Made by a program: the position numbers and the translations under genes. From contig JAKPGJ010000022.1 in the NCBI GenBank assembly GCA_029550965.1, positions 29,389 through 93,388 of the forward strand: DNA of 64,000 nucleotides, written 5' to 3'. Below are positions 41,980 through 52,249 of the stretch, in pieces. How positions within the stretch are numbered: position 1 is the stretch's first letter; the number at the start of each line of letters is the position of its first letter. The notes under the pieces were generated by a model, which worked only from the letters and a program-made list of their open reading frames with translations, did no database searches and was not told the origin of the DNA. Source of the DNA: Bacillota bacterium. GTDB taxonomy: Bacteria; Bacillota; Clostridia; Oscillospirales; CAG-382.

Positions 41980-43113
41980 ATGATTCAGAATATCATCGTT
42001 CTCGGTTCTACCGGTTCCATCGGCACCCAGACGCTGGATGTCTGCAGAAGGCTTGGAATTCGGGTAAAAGCCATCTCGGGCAACCATAACGAAAAACTCC
42101 TCGAACAGCAGTGCAGGGAGTTTAAGCCGGATATTTGCTGGGTGGGCGAAGAAAAATACGGCGCGCTCAAAACCGCGCTGGCGGATACCGACGTGAAGGT
42201 CGTCACGTCGGACGACGCGCTGGACAGCCTTGCGTACGAGCAGGAAGCGGATTTGCTGTTGAACGCTTTGATGGGCATTCGTGGACTGAAGCCGACGCTC
42301 GCGGCGATCGAGAGCGGAAAGCGGATTGCGCTCGCGAACAAGGAAACCCTTGTCGCCGGCGGCGATATCGTCATGAAAAAAGCCGCCGAGAAGGGCGTGC
42401 GGATTCTTCCGGTGGACAGCGAGCACTCGGCGGTTTTTCAGTGCCTGCAGGGCGGGAAAAAACCGAAAAAAATCCTGCTGACCGCGTCCGGCGGGCCTTT
42501 TTACGGAAAGAAGCGGGAGGAACTGAGAAATATTACGCCGACGGACGCGCTCAGGCACCCGAACTGGAGCATGGGCGCGAAAATCACCATCGATTCCTCG
42601 ACGCTGATGAACAAGGGGCTTGAGTTAATCGAGGCGGTTCATCTGTTCGGCGTCCGGCCGGAACAAATCGAAGTAATAATTCACAGGGAAAGCATCATAC
42701 ATTCTATGGTAGAGTATCCGGATAACGCCGTTATCGCGCAGCTCGGCCTGCCGGATATGCGGCTGTGCATTCAGTACGCGATAACGTATCCCGAACGGGT
42801 GGAAAGCCCTGTCGGCAGCATCGATTTTGGCAGTTTGCGCGGGCTTACGTTCGCAAAACCGGACGAGGAAACCTTTTCGCTGCTTCCGCTCGCGCGGGAA
42901 GCGATTAAAAAAGGCGGAAACCTGCCCGCCGCGGTCAACGGCGCGAACGAAGCCGCGGTGACGCTGTTTTTGGCGGGAAAAATCAAGTATTTGGACATAT
43001 TTGATTTGGTGGAAGCCGCCGCATCGGCCTCGGCATTCCAAAAAGAGCCGACCGTGCGCGATATTTTGGATACGGACGCCGCGGCCAGGGAGTTTGTTTA
43101 CGGGAGGACTTAA
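41980..43113 (+). CDS. dxr: 1-deoxy-D-xylulose 5-phosphate reductoisomerase
   Basis: The 377-residue NADPH enzyme makes MEP, the committed step of the non-mevalonate isoprenoid route. It shows the NADPH loop GSTGSIGTQTLDV, ANKETLVAGG, metal and substrate residues in PVDSEHSAVFQCLQG, ASGGPF, and NWSMGAKITIDSSTLMNKGLE. It sits between cdsA and rseP, as in many Firmicutes. Confidence 0.96.
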   Translation: MIQNIIVLGSTGSIGTQTLDVCRRLGIRVKAISGNHNEKLLEQQCREFKPDICWVGEEKYGALKTALADTDVKVVTSDDALDSLAYEQEADLLLNALMGIRGLKPTLAAIESGKRIALANKETLVAGGDIVMKKAAEKGVRILPVDSEHSAVFQCLQGGKKPKKILLTASGGPFYGKKREELRNITPTDALRHPNWSMGAKITIDSSTLMNKGLELIEAVHLFGVRPEQIEVIIHRESIIHSMVEYPDNAVIAQLGLPDMRLCIQYAITYPERVESPVGSIDFGSLRGLTFAKPDEETFSLLPLAREAIKKGGNLPAAVNGANEAAVTLFLAGKIKYLDIFDLVEAAASASAFQKEPTVRDILDTDAAAREFVYGRT

Positions 43114-43114
43114 T

Positions 43115-44200
43115 TTGTCAGGTTTGTTTTCATCGACAATCACCATTCTTGTGACCGTCTTTATTTTCGGACTGCTGATTTTCGTCCATGAGCTCGGACA
43201 CTATATCGCCGCGCGCAAATGCGGCGTCGGCATTATAGAGTTTGCCATCGGCATGGGTCCGAAAATAATCAGCTGGGAAGGGAAATACAACACCTTTTCG
43301 ATCCGCGCTCTGCCGATCGGCGGCTTTGTGAGCATGGTCGGCGAGTACACCGACGAAATACAGGAAAAGGATAAAAACAAAACGCCGCTGGATCAGGTAT
43401 CGGTCTGGCGCCGATTGATTATTGCGTTTGCCGGGCCTTTGATGAATATTCTGCTCGGCTTTGTTGTTATGAGCATCCTTGTCATGACGACGGAGGTTAT
43501 TGCTTCCACAACCGTCTCCGAATTCCGCGAAGGCGCGGTCAGCAGTCAGTACGGGCTGATGAAAAACGACGTCATCAAAGAAATCAATGGAAAAAAGATT
43601 TATGTCTATACGGACATGAGCTATAAAATCATCTCCGACGGCATCGAACCGATGGAGATAAAGGTTCTGCGCAACGGCGAGTATGTTACGCTGCGCGACG
43701 TGCAGTTCCCGGTCGAGAAAACGGACGGAATGAGCATCGGCATGGTTGATTTTAAGGTAAAAATCAAGGAAAAGACCGTCGGCAACGTGCTCTATGAGTC
43801 CTTCTTCCAGTCGGTTTCAACCGTGTATATGACGCTGGACTCCCTCATCGACGCAATCCGCGGCAGGTACGGTATCGAGGTGGTTTCCGGACCCGTCGGC
43901 ATCGGCGGCGAAATCGGTTCGGTTATCAAGGAGGGCGTCGTGGACAACAAGGTGGACATCGGCGGCATTGTCCGCAACCTTGCGAACATGCTTGTGTTCA
44001 TTTCCGTGTCGCTCGGTGTTTTCAACCTGCTTCCCATTCCGGTTTTGGACGGCGGCATGATTCTGTTCTGCGTTATTGAGATCATCCGCAGAAAACCGGT
44101 TAATAAAGAGATTCGGCAGACCCTGACCGCTATCTTTATGGTGCTTTTGATGGCGGTTATCGTCTTAATTTTCGTAAAAGATTTTATCAATCTGTTTTAG
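43115..44200 (+). CDS. rseP: RIP metalloprotease RseP
   Basis: A 361-residue intramembrane site-2 protease that cleaves anti-sigma factors and membrane signal peptides. The zinc motif HELGH lies in the first helix, a PDZ domain follows (about 125-210), and the C-terminal motif is NLLPIPVLDGG. The TTG at 43115 is chosen because GGGAGG (43102-43107) is 7 bases before it; it overlaps the end of dxr closely, the dxr stop ending at 43113. Confidence 0.95.
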   Translation: MSGLFSSTITILVTVFIFGLLIFVHELGHYIAARKCGVGIIEFAIGMGPKIISWEGKYNTFSIRALPIGGFVSMVGEYTDEIQEKDKNKTPLDQVSVWRRLIIAFAGPLMNILLGFVVMSILVMTTEVIASTTVSEFREGAVSSQYGLMKNDVIKEINGKKIYVYTDMSYKIISDGIEPMEIKVLRNGEYVTLRDVQFPVEKTDGMSIGMVDFKVKIKEKTVGNVLYESFFQSVSTVYMTLDSLIDAIRGRYGIEVVSGPVGIGGEIGSVIKEGVVDNKVDIGGIVRNLANMLVFISVSLGVFNLLPIPVLDGGMILFCVIEIIRRKPVNKEIRQTLTAIFMVLLMAVIVLIFVKDFINLF

Positions 44201-44218
44201 ATAAAGAGGCTTTTTTAG

Positions 44219-45292
44219 ATGACAAGGCGAAAATCCCGCGAGATACAAATCGGTTCTATTAAAATCGGCGGCGGCAACCCGGTCGCGGTTCAGTCGATGA
44301 CGAACACGCCCACTTCCGACAGGGAAGCGACGCTAAGGCAGATTCAGAAGCTCGAGGAAGCGGGCTGCGACATCATCCGCTTTACAGTCAACAGCATGGA
44401 AGCGGTGCGGAACATTCCTTATTTCCGCGCGCATACGCATATTCCGCTTGTCGCCGACATTCATTTCGATTACCGCCTTGCCGTCGAAGCGGCGGAAGCC
44501 GGAATCTCCAAAATACGCATCAACCCCGGCAACATCGGCAGCGACGATAAAATCAAAAAGGTCGCCGACGTCTGCCGGCAAAAAAATATTCCGATTCGCG
44601 TCGGCATCAACAGCGGTTCGCTGGAAAAAGAACTGCTCGCGAAATACGGCGCGCCGACAGCCGAGGCGCTGTGCGAAAGCGCGCTTTTGGCGGCGAAGAA
44701 GCTGGAAAAATTTGATTTTGACAACATCGTGCTGTCGGTCAAAAGCTCCGACGTAATCACGATGATCGAAACCAACAAACTCCTTGCGCTAAAATGCGAT
44801 TATCCGCTGCACCTCGGGGTTACCGAAACGGGAACCGCGCGGTACGGCATCATCAAATCCGCGGTCGGCATCGGCGCGCTGCTTGCCGAGGGAATCGGCG
44901 ACACCATCCGCGTTTCCTTGACGGACGACCCGGTAAACGAGGTCAAAGCCGCCATTGACATTCTGCGGGCGTTAAAACTCAGAAAGGGAATCAACCTCAT
45001 CGCCTGCCCGACCTGCGGCAGGACCGGCATCGACTTAATTCCGCTTGCGAACAGACTGCAGGCGGAAATCGACAAGCTGGAGCCCGCAAGACAGATTAAC
45101 GTGGCTTTGATGGGCTGCGCGGTCAACGGGCCCGGCGAGGCGAAGGAAGCCGACGTTGGCGTCGCCGGCGGCAAAGGCGAAGCGGTGCTTTTCAGAAAAG
45201 GCGAAATTGTGCGGAAAATCCGCGAGGATCAAATCGTCGAAACACTACTGCAGGAAATAGAAAAGCTGATGAAGGAAGACGAAGATGTCTGA
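44219..45292 (+). CDS. ispG: 4-hydroxy-3-methylbut-2-en-1-yl diphosphate synthase (flavodoxin)
   Basis: A 357-residue Fe-S enzyme that makes HMBPP from MEcPP. Seen: SMTNTPTSDREATLRQI, the TIM-barrel VADIHFDYRLA, and cluster cysteines in LIACPTCGRTG and MGCAVNGPGEAKEADVG. This is the two-domain bacterial form, without the plant insert. AAAGAGG precedes the ATG, and polC starts inside its last eight bases. Confidence 0.96.
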   Translation: MTRRKSREIQIGSIKIGGGNPVAVQSMTNTPTSDREATLRQIQKLEEAGCDIIRFTVNSMEAVRNIPYFRAHTHIPLVADIHFDYRLAVEAAEAGISKIRINPGNIGSDDKIKKVADVCRQKNIPIRVGINSGSLEKELLAKYGAPTAEALCESALLAAKKLEKFDFDNIVLSVKSSDVITMIETNKLLALKCDYPLHLGVTETGTARYGIIKSAVGIGALLAEGIGDTIRVSLTDDPVNEVKAAIDILRALKLRKGINLIACPTCGRTGIDLIPLANRLQAEIDKLEPARQINVALMGCAVNGPGEAKEADVGVAGGKGEAVLFRKGEIVRKIREDQIVETLLQEIEKLMKEDEDV

Positions 45293-48200
45293 AGAGTTCA
45301 AAAAAACCTTTAAGCGCCTGACCCTCAGCGCGCAGGACAACGAGCTTTTAAAATATCTGACCGATTACAAGGTGCGTGTCGACAAGGCCAACAAAGCGCT
45401 GGAAATGGATATGCGCTTTTCAAAGCTTGTGGATTACAGGCACATTTTTAGTCTGGAGGATAATATTCGAAAAACCTACGAACTGAACAGGGTTCGTATT
45501 TTTCCGGCGTACCCGTCGGACAGATTCTCTGCGGACTGCGTAAAAAGACTGGTTGAAACGCTCAAACGGTATTTCGGAAGCTGTATCGGGTACGGCTTTT
45601 TTGATGACTGCAAGTCGACGTACGACGCCGAACAGAATGTCCTGAACATTGAATTAAGAAAAGGATGTTCCGCAGAGCTTCAGGTTTACTGCGGCGTCGA
45701 ACGGTTTTTTGAGGAATGCATCGCGCATCAGTTCGGGCTGAACGTCAAAGTCCATATTGAGGGCAGCGTCGACGAGTTTTACGAGCCGGCCGGCGCTTTG
45801 GAGCTGAAAGCGGCCGCCGGACAGGCGTATCAGCAGGCGAAAGCCGAAGAAAAACTGAGCGAAAAGCAAAACTCGTTTGCGCATATCAACGATGTGACCG
45901 AGGTCATTTTTGACGATGACAACCCGAACGTCGTCACCTCGGGCGGCATGAAGTTTGACATTTCCGAGCCGCGGACGGTTTACGGAAAGAGCAGGCTGGA
46001 CGAACTGATGCCCATCCGCGAAATCAAAGAGGGCATGACCGTCCGATTTCTCGGTCAGGTGTTTCAGGTTGAGTCCAAAGAAAACTACGACGGCAACAAG
46101 ATTCATTACAGAATATACATAACCGACCTTGATTCTTCGATTATGGTGCGGGTCTCGGTCGATAATACGAATCCGCTGGACCTGTCGGTGCCGGCCGCGG
46201 TCATAGTGGAGGGCAAGGCGACGTTCAACAAGTATGACGAAGAAGTGATTGTGCGCGGAGATTATATTGCGGTCGTAAAGCGCATCCGCCGCAAAGACAC
46301 GCATCCCACGCCGCGCGTCGAACTGCACCTGCACACAAGTATGTCCACCATGGACGCTTTGACCAACCCGGCGGTGGTTTTAAAAACGGCGGCCGAATGG
46401 GGCATGCCCGCCGTCGCGATTACCGACCACGGCAACGTGCAGGCTTTTCCCGAGGTTATGAAAGCCTGCAAGAAAGCGCCGAACGTGAAACCTTTGTACG
46501 GCATGGAGGGCTATCTGGTCGACGATACGGCGCGGGCGGTTTTCAACTACAATTCCGAGAACAACGTTTCTTTTAAAAACGGAATATTCGTGATATTCGA
46601 TATCGAGACGACCGGACTTTCTCCCCGCAACTGCGGCATAACGCAGATCGGCGCGGTCAAGTACTTAAACGGGGAGATTTTAGACAGGTTTGAAACCTAC
46701 GTCAACCCGGGCATGCCGATTCCGGAGAACATCACGCAGCTGACCGGCATTACCGACGAGATGGTAAAGGACGCGCCGAGCCAGTGCGACGCGGTCAAGG
46801 CGTTTTTGGATTTCGCGGAAGGGCATATGCTGGTCGCGCATAACGCGCAGTTCGACATCGGCTTTATACGCCGGGTTACCGAGGACAACCGAATTCGGTT
46901 CGAAAACCCTTATCTTGACACGGTTTCGCTGTCAAGGTATTTAAATACGGATTTGGCGAAACATACGCTGGATTCGCTGGCGCGATATTATAATCTCGGC
47001 GAGTTCGACCACCACCGCGCGGGCGACGATACCGACATGCTGGCGAAGATTTTTACCTGCATGATCAAGAAGCTCGCCGCCGACGGAATCGTGGACACAG
47101 ACGGCATGGTGGAAGCGATGTCGCGCAACTGCGATCCGAAAAAGCTGAAATGCTACCATATCATCATTCTTGTAAAGAATCAGGCGGGTCTTAAGAACCT
47201 TTACAAACTTATATCCCGCTCGTATCTGGACTATTTCCACCGCCATCCGCGTATTCCGAAGACGCTGCTCAAGGATTACCGCGACGGACTGATTCTCGGC
47301 ACTGCCTGCGCGGAGGGCGAACTGTATCAGGCGATATTGGAAAACAAGCCGTACTCCGAGCTTATCAAGATCGCCTCGTTTTACGATTATTTAGAGGTAC
47401 AGCCCAACTCCAACAACTACTTCCTTGTCGCGGACGGAAGATTCGGCGACGATAAAGCGGCGGCGGAAAAACAGCTGTGCGATAATATCCGAAAGATTAT
47501 CGAGCTGGGCGAGAAACTGAACAAGCCGGTCTGCGCGACGGGCGACGTGCATTTCCTTGACCCGGAGGACGAGATATACCGCAAGATTTTGCAGTACGGC
47601 ATGGGCTATGCCGACCATGAGCGGGATACGAAGCTGTATTTCAAGACGACGCAGGAAATGCTGGACGCGTTCTCTTTCCTCGGCGAAGAAAAAGCGGAGG
47701 AAATCGTTATTACCAACCCCCGCAGAATAGCGGACATGATCGATCCGGTCAAACCGATTCCCGACGGTCAGTACACACCATCCATCGAAGGCTCGGAAGA
47801 AGAGCTGATGAAAATCTGCTACGACACCGCGAAAGAAATGTACGGCGACCCGCTGCCGGAAATCGTGCAGCAAAGACTGGACAGAGAGCTGAACTCGATT
47901 ATCAAGAACGGTTTCGCGGTGCTGTACATCATCGCGCGCAGACTGGTTAAGAACAGCGAGGAACACGGCTATCTGGTCGGTTCGCGCGGTTCCGTCGGCT
48001 CGTCCGTGGTCGCGATTCTTGCCGGCATTTCGGAGGTAAACCCGCTTCCGCCGCACTACCGCTGCCCGAAATGCAAAAAGAGCATCTTCTTTACGGACGG
48101 AAGCGTCGGTTCGGGCTTTGATTTGCCGGACAAGCTCTGCGACGACTGCGGAACCCCGATGATTCACGACGGACACGATATCCCGTTTGAAACCTTCCTC

Positions 48201-49640
48201 GGATTCCACGGCGAGAAAGCGCCGGATATTGACCTGAACTTCTCGGGCGAAGTGCAAAAAGAGGCGCACAAGTTCACCGAAGTTTTGTTCGGCAAAGAAA
48301 ACATCTTCCGCGCCGGAACCGTCGGCACGCTGCAGGAAAAGACCTGCTACGGCTTTGTCAAGGATTATCTATCCGCAAAGGGGAAAAACCTGACCAAAGC
48401 CGAGCAGAACCGCCTTGTCAGCGGCATGGTGGGCGTAAAGCGCACGACCGGACAGCATCCCGGCGGCATCGTCGTCGTTCCGAAAGAGTATGAGATTTAT
48501 GATTTCACGCCGATTCAGCACCCGGCGGACAATGCTTCGAGCGGCGTTATCACGACGCACTTCGCGTTTGAATATCTGCACGACACGCTTCTGAAGCTGG
48601 ACATTCTCGGCCACGACGCGCCGACGCTGTATAAAATGTTTGAAAGATACACCGGCATCGACGTGCGCACCGTGCCGATGAACGACCCGGACGTAATGGA
48701 GCTTTTGAACTCCACCAAGAGCATCGGCGTAAAACCCAGCGACATCGGCAGCGAGATCGGCACCTTCGGCCTTCCCGAACTCGGCACCAAATATGTCCGT
48801 CAGATGATTATGGACACAAAGCCGAAGACTTTTTCCGACCTTCTGCAGATTTCGGGACTATCGCACGGAACCGGCATTTGGCTGGGAAACGGAGACGAGC
48901 TGATTAAGAGCGGCACCGCGACGATTAAGGAAATCATTGGCACCCGCGACGACATCATGGTTTTTCTGATGCACAAAGGCGTTGACAGCTCGATGGCGTT
49001 CAAAATCATGGAAAGCGTCCGCAAGGGAAAGGGCCTGACGCCGGAAATGGAAGAGGCGATGCGCGCCAAGAACGTTCCGGAATGGTACATAGGCTCCTGC
49101 AAAAAGATTAAATACATGTTTCCGAAGGCGCACGCGGCCGCGTACCTAATGGCGGCGCTGCGCATCGGCTGGTTCAAGGTGCATTATCCGGTCGAATACT
49201 ACGCAAGCTACTTCACCGTCAAGTCGGACAACTTCGACGGACAGCTTGTCATGCAGGGACCCGAAGCGGTCAGAAAGAAGCTGGAAGAACTCGAAAACCT
49301 GACCGACCCCACGCCGAAAGACGAGGACACCATCGTGTTTTTGCAGATTGCGGCGGAGATGCTGGCAAGAGGCATCGAGTTTTTGCCGGTGGATATTTAC
49401 AAGTCCGAGGCGTTCGCGTTCGTGCCGGAAAACGGAAAAATCCGCCTGCCTTTGACGGCTTTGAACGGTCTGGGCGCGAAAGCGGCCGAAAACATTTACA
49501 ACGCGATCCACAGCGGAAAGGTGAGAACGCTGGAGGATTTAAAAACCGAAGCCGGACTGAACAAAACAGTCATCGAGATCCTCAAGCAGAACAACTGTCT
49601 CGGCGACCTTCCCGAGTCCGACCAAATATCCATGTTTTAG
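45285..49640 (+). CDS. polC: DNA polymerase III alpha subunit, PolC type
   Basis: A 1451-residue replicative polymerase with a built-in proofreading exonuclease. Order: N-terminal domains and OB fold (to about 345), split PHP domain (VELHLHTSMSTMDALT, then TACAEGELY later), DEDD exonuclease inserted at about 430-600 (FVIFDIETTGL, HNAQFDIGF, HRAGDDTDM), palm with PDIDLNFSGEVQ and zinc cysteines in CPKCKKS...CDDCGTP, and a C-terminal helix-hairpin-helix and clamp-binding tail ending DQISMF. It overlaps ispG by eight bases. PolC is a marker of Firmicutes and their relatives. Confidence 0.97.
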   Translation: MSEEFKKTFKRLTLSAQDNELLKYLTDYKVRVDKANKALEMDMRFSKLVDYRHIFSLEDNIRKTYELNRVRIFPAYPSDRFSADCVKRLVETLKRYFGSCIGYGFFDDCKSTYDAEQNVLNIELRKGCSAELQVYCGVERFFEECIAHQFGLNVKVHIEGSVDEFYEPAGALELKAAAGQAYQQAKAEEKLSEKQNSFAHINDVTEVIFDDDNPNVVTSGGMKFDISEPRTVYGKSRLDELMPIREIKEGMTVRFLGQVFQVESKENYDGNKIHYRIYITDLDSSIMVRVSVDNTNPLDLSVPAAVIVEGKATFNKYDEEVIVRGDYIAVVKRIRRKDTHPTPRVELHLHTSMSTMDALTNPAVVLKTAAEWGMPAVAITDHGNVQAFPEVMKACKKAPNVKPLYGMEGYLVDDTARAVFNYNSENNVSFKNGIFVIFDIETTGLSPRNCGITQIGAVKYLNGEILDRFETYVNPGMPIPENITQLTGITDEMVKDAPSQCDAVKAFLDFAEGHMLVAHNAQFDIGFIRRVTEDNRIRFENPYLDTVSLSRYLNTDLAKHTLDSLARYYNLGEFDHHRAGDDTDMLAKIFTCMIKKLAADGIVDTDGMVEAMSRNCDPKKLKCYHIIILVKNQAGLKNLYKLISRSYLDYFHRHPRIPKTLLKDYRDGLILGTACAEGELYQAILENKPYSELIKIASFYDYLEVQPNSNNYFLVADGRFGDDKAAAEKQLCDNIRKIIELGEKLNKPVCATGDVHFLDPEDEIYRKILQYGMGYADHERDTKLYFKTTQEMLDAFSFLGEEKAEEIVITNPRRIADMIDPVKPIPDGQYTPSIEGSEEELMKICYDTAKEMYGDPLPEIVQQRLDRELNSIIKNGFAVLYIIARRLVKNSEEHGYLVGSRGSVGSSVVAILAGISEVNPLPPHYRCPKCKKSIFFTDGSVGSGFDLPDKLCDDCGTPMIHDGHDIPFETFLGFHGEKAPDIDLNFSGEVQKEAHKFTEVLFGKENIFRAGTVGTLQEKTCYGFVKDYLSAKGKNLTKAEQNRLVSGMVGVKRTTGQHPGGIVVVPKEYEIYDFTPIQHPADNASSGVITTHFAFEYLHDTLLKLDILGHDAPTLYKMFERYTGIDVRTVPMNDPDVMELLNSTKSIGVKPSDIGSEIGTFGLPELGTKYVRQMIMDTKPKTFSDLLQISGLSHGTGIWLGNGDELIKSGTATIKEIIGTRDDIMVFLMHKGVDSSMAFKIMESVRKGKGLTPEMEEAMRAKNVPEWYIGSCKKIKYMFPKAHAAAYLMAALRIGWFKVHYPVEYYASYFTVKSDNFDGQLVMQGPEAVRKKLEELENLTDPTPKDEDTIVFLQIAAEMLARGIEFLPVDIYKSEAFAFVPENGKIRLPLTALNGLGAKAAENIYNAIHSGKVRTLEDLKTEAGLNKTVIEILKQNNCLGDLPESDQISMF

Positions 49641-49642
49641 GG

Positions 49643-49671
49643 TTGCAAATCGGCTAATTTTGTAGTATAGT
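49643..49671 (+). promoter_or_regulatory. Promoter of the PHP phosphatase gene
   Basis: TTGCAA at 49643-49648 and TATAGT at 49666-49671 with a 17-bp spacer, starting two bases after the polC stop. Confidence 0.66.
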
Positions 49672-49718
49672 AATAAGCAAAACTGGCGGCAGGGAAGTCT
49701 GCAGCCTAAGGAATGATG

Positions 49719-50549
49719 ATGGTGTTCGATTATCATATACATTCGCAGTATTCGGGGGACATCCCGGCAGGAAAAGGCAGCACGGTAAACGAGCTGTGCG
49801 AAGCTGCGATCCAAAAAGGTTTTCGGGAAATCGCGATTACCGACCACTGCGACATCGACGGCGTTTATTACGGCGCGTTCCCCAAGCTGGACATCGCGGG
49901 GGTTTACAGGGATATTGTAAAAGCCAGGGCGCAATACGCCGGCAGGCTGAATATACTGTTTGGGATAGAGATCGGGCAGGCATGGCATATGCCCAAGGAA
50001 GCCAAATTCTTAATAGACCGCTTTGAATTTGATTATGTCATCGGCTCGGTTCATTCCGTAAGGGGCATTCTTGACTTCGCGGACCTGAAGATGCGCGAGA
50101 TGAGCGACGGCGAGCTTTTGGCGCTGTGGGAAAAGTATATCGGCGAGATGAAAGAGCTTCTGGACTGGGGTTATTTCAGCACGCTCGCGCATATCACTTA
50201 TCCTTACCGCTACTTAAAGTTCGCGGGCAGGGAGTCTCTGATTGACCTTGAGAAGAAGGGCAGAGCGTATTTCGAAGATATTTTAAAAAAAGCGATCGAG
50301 AAGGGCGTCAGCCTGGAGGTGAACACTTCCGGCCTGCGTCAGGGACTGGGGCAGACGCTTCCGAACACCGATTTGATAAAGTTTTACAAAGAGCTCGGCG
50401 GCGAGATGATTACCATCGGCAGCGACGCGCACCACGCGCGCAATCTCGGCGCGGACATCCGGGAAACCGCCGAACTGCTCAAGAGTTTAGGCTTTCAATA
50501 TATCACACGATATCAGGACAGAAAACCGTATATGCAGAAAATAGACTAA
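49719..50549 (+). CDS. PHP-domain phosphatase, HisJ (histidinol-phosphatase)-like
   Basis: A 276-residue PHP-fold metallohydrolase. Metal ligands: DYHIHSQYSGD (HxH), ITDHCDID, GIEIGQ, IGSVHSV, LAHITYPYRY and GSDAHHA. The pattern fits HisJ-type histidinol phosphatases, but without a his operon nearby the substrate stays open. Three ATG codons lie in tandem (49713, 49716, 49719); the last has the best spacing to AAGGA (49708-49712). Confidence 0.82.
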   Translation: MVFDYHIHSQYSGDIPAGKGSTVNELCEAAIQKGFREIAITDHCDIDGVYYGAFPKLDIAGVYRDIVKARAQYAGRLNILFGIEIGQAWHMPKEAKFLIDRFEFDYVIGSVHSVRGILDFADLKMREMSDGELLALWEKYIGEMKELLDWGYFSTLAHITYPYRYLKFAGRESLIDLEKKGRAYFEDILKKAIEKGVSLEVNTSGLRQGLGQTLPNTDLIKFYKELGGEMITIGSDAHHARNLGADIRETAELLKSLGFQYITRYQDRKPYMQKID

Positions 50550-50579
50550 ACAAATTCATCAGGAAAGGATTAGACAACC

Positions 50580-51059
50580 ATGAAAGAAAGAATTCTTGCT
50601 TATCTCGAGAATGACGCGCGCCTCACGCCCGAACAGCTGGCGGTGATGCTCGGAATTACCGAGGAAGAAGTCCGAGCGATGATAGCGGAGTGCGAAAAAG
50701 ACGGAACCATCCTTTCCTATCAGGCGGTTATAAACTGGGATAAGACGGGCAAAGAGAGCGTTTCCGCTTTGATTGAGCTGAAAACCATTCCCCAGAAGGA
50801 CAGAGGTTTTGATTCCATAGCCGAGAGAATAGCCAACTACCCGGAGGTAAAGAGCGTTTACCTGATGTCGGGCGGTTTTGACCTCGCGATAACGGTTGAG
50901 TGCAGGACCATGCGTGACGTCGCGGCGTTTGTCGCGGAAAAGTTAGCGACCATCGAGGGCGTCACCTCGACGGCGACGCATTTCGTCATGCAGAAATACA
51001 AGGACAACGGCGTTGTCTTTGAGCCTGACACAACCGACAAGAGAGGAAATATTTGGTGA
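50580..51059 (+). CDS. Lrp/AsnC family transcriptional regulator
   Basis: A 159-residue protein with an N-terminal winged helix (LTPEQLAVMLGITEEEVRAMI) and a C-terminal RAM ligand domain (VYLMSGGFDLAITVEC). Lrp-type regulators respond to amino acids. Its stop overlaps the start of the aminotransferase, so it probably regulates that gene or is regulated with it. Confidence 0.9.
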   Translation: MKERILAYLENDARLTPEQLAVMLGITEEEVRAMIAECEKDGTILSYQAVINWDKTGKESVSALIELKTIPQKDRGFDSIAERIANYPEVKSVYLMSGGFDLAITVECRTMRDVAAFVAEKLATIEGVTSTATHFVMQKYKDNGVVFEPDTTDKRGNIW

Positions 51060-52228
51060 TGTTTGATTACAACAAGGCTTTGTCGGACACGATTGTAGGA
51101 ATCAAGCCGTCCGGCATACGGAAGTTTTTTGATATTTTAAGCGAAATGAAGGACGTCGTTTCCCTGACGGTGGGACAGCCGGACTTCGTCACGCCCTGGC
51201 ATATCCGTGAGGCCGGCATCCGCAGTCTGGAGGAGGGAAGAACCTACTACACCTCCAACAACGGCATTATAGAAATGCGCGAGGAAATCGCGCGGTATCA
51301 GGAGCGCCGGTTCGGTCTCAGGTACGACCCGAAAAACGAGATTATCGTTACGGTGGGCGGCAGCGAAGCGATTGACATCGCGATTCGAACCATCGTAAAC
51401 CGGGGCGACGAGGTAATCGTCCCCGAGCCCTGCTTTGTCTGCTATTCGCCGCTGGTATCCATAGCCGGCGGGGTTCCGATTCCGATTTGTTTAAAAAAGG
51501 AGAACGCTTTTAAACTCACGGCGGCCGAACTGAAAGAAGCGATTACGCCCAAGACCAAGGCGCTGATTCTGCCGTTCCCGAACAATCCGACCGGCGCCTG
51601 CATGCGGAAAGAGGACCTCGCCGCGATCGCGGAGGTCATCAAGGATACCAACATCGTCGTGATCGCCGACGAGATTTACTCGGAGCTTACATACGACCAG
51701 CCCCACTGCTCGTTCGCTTCGATCGAGGGAATGTGGGAGCGCACCATTGTGGTCAACGGTTTTTCAAAAGCATACGCGATGACGGGCTGGCGTCTCGGAT
51801 ACACGCTGGCGCCGCAGTATTTTACGGTGCAGATGGCAAAGATTCATCAGTTCGGCATCATGTGCGCGCCGACGACCAGCCAGTACGCGGCGGTAGAAGC
51901 GCTCAGAAACGGCGATGGCGACATCGAGTATATGAAGGGCGAGTATAATGCGCGCAGAAGATACGTTGTAAAGCGGCTTCGGGAAATCGGCATCGACTGC
52001 TTTATGCCGGAGGGCGCGTTCTACGTGTTCCCCGACATTTCGCGTTTCGGCATGACCAGCGAGGAGTTCTGCGAGCGGCTTTTGCGGGAAAAAGGCGTCG
52101 CAATTGTGCCGGGAACCGCTTTCGGCGCGTGCGGCGAGGGTTTCGCGCGTATCTCTTACGCGTATTCCATCCGGCAGATCGACAAGGCGCTCACGCTGAT
52201 GGGCGAGTTTGTCCAGAATCTAAAATAA
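51059..52228 (+). CDS. Class I/II PLP-dependent aminotransferase
   Basis: A 389-residue fold-type I aminotransferase. Seen: LTVGQPDFVTPWHI, NPTGA in PFPNNPTGACM, the Asp-containing IADEIYSELTYD, and the PLP lysine in VNGFSKAYAMTGWRLGY (about residue 236). It resembles the PatA/aspartate aminotransferase group. The start used is ATG 51059, overlapping the Lrp gene's TGA; GTG 51056 and TTG 51053 are in frame too. Substrate unknown, but the Lrp partner suggests amino acid supply control. Confidence 0.88.
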   Translation: MFDYNKALSDTIVGIKPSGIRKFFDILSEMKDVVSLTVGQPDFVTPWHIREAGIRSLEEGRTYYTSNNGIIEMREEIARYQERRFGLRYDPKNEIIVTVGGSEAIDIAIRTIVNRGDEVIVPEPCFVCYSPLVSIAGGVPIPICLKKENAFKLTAAELKEAITPKTKALILPFPNNPTGACMRKEDLAAIAEVIKDTNIVVIADEIYSELTYDQPHCSFASIEGMWERTIVVNGFSKAYAMTGWRLGYTLAPQYFTVQMAKIHQFGIMCAPTTSQYAAVEALRNGDGDIEYMKGEYNARRRYVVKRLREIGIDCFMPEGAFYVFPDISRFGMTSEEFCERLLREKGVAIVPGTAFGACGEGFARISYAYSIRQIDKALTLMGEFVQNLK

Positions 52229-52249
52229 CGCATAGAAAGGTAAAAGCAT

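Noticed and set aside
47391..48269. Minus-strand open frame of 292 codons
   Set aside because: Antisense shadow of the polC palm region, with no recognisable domain.
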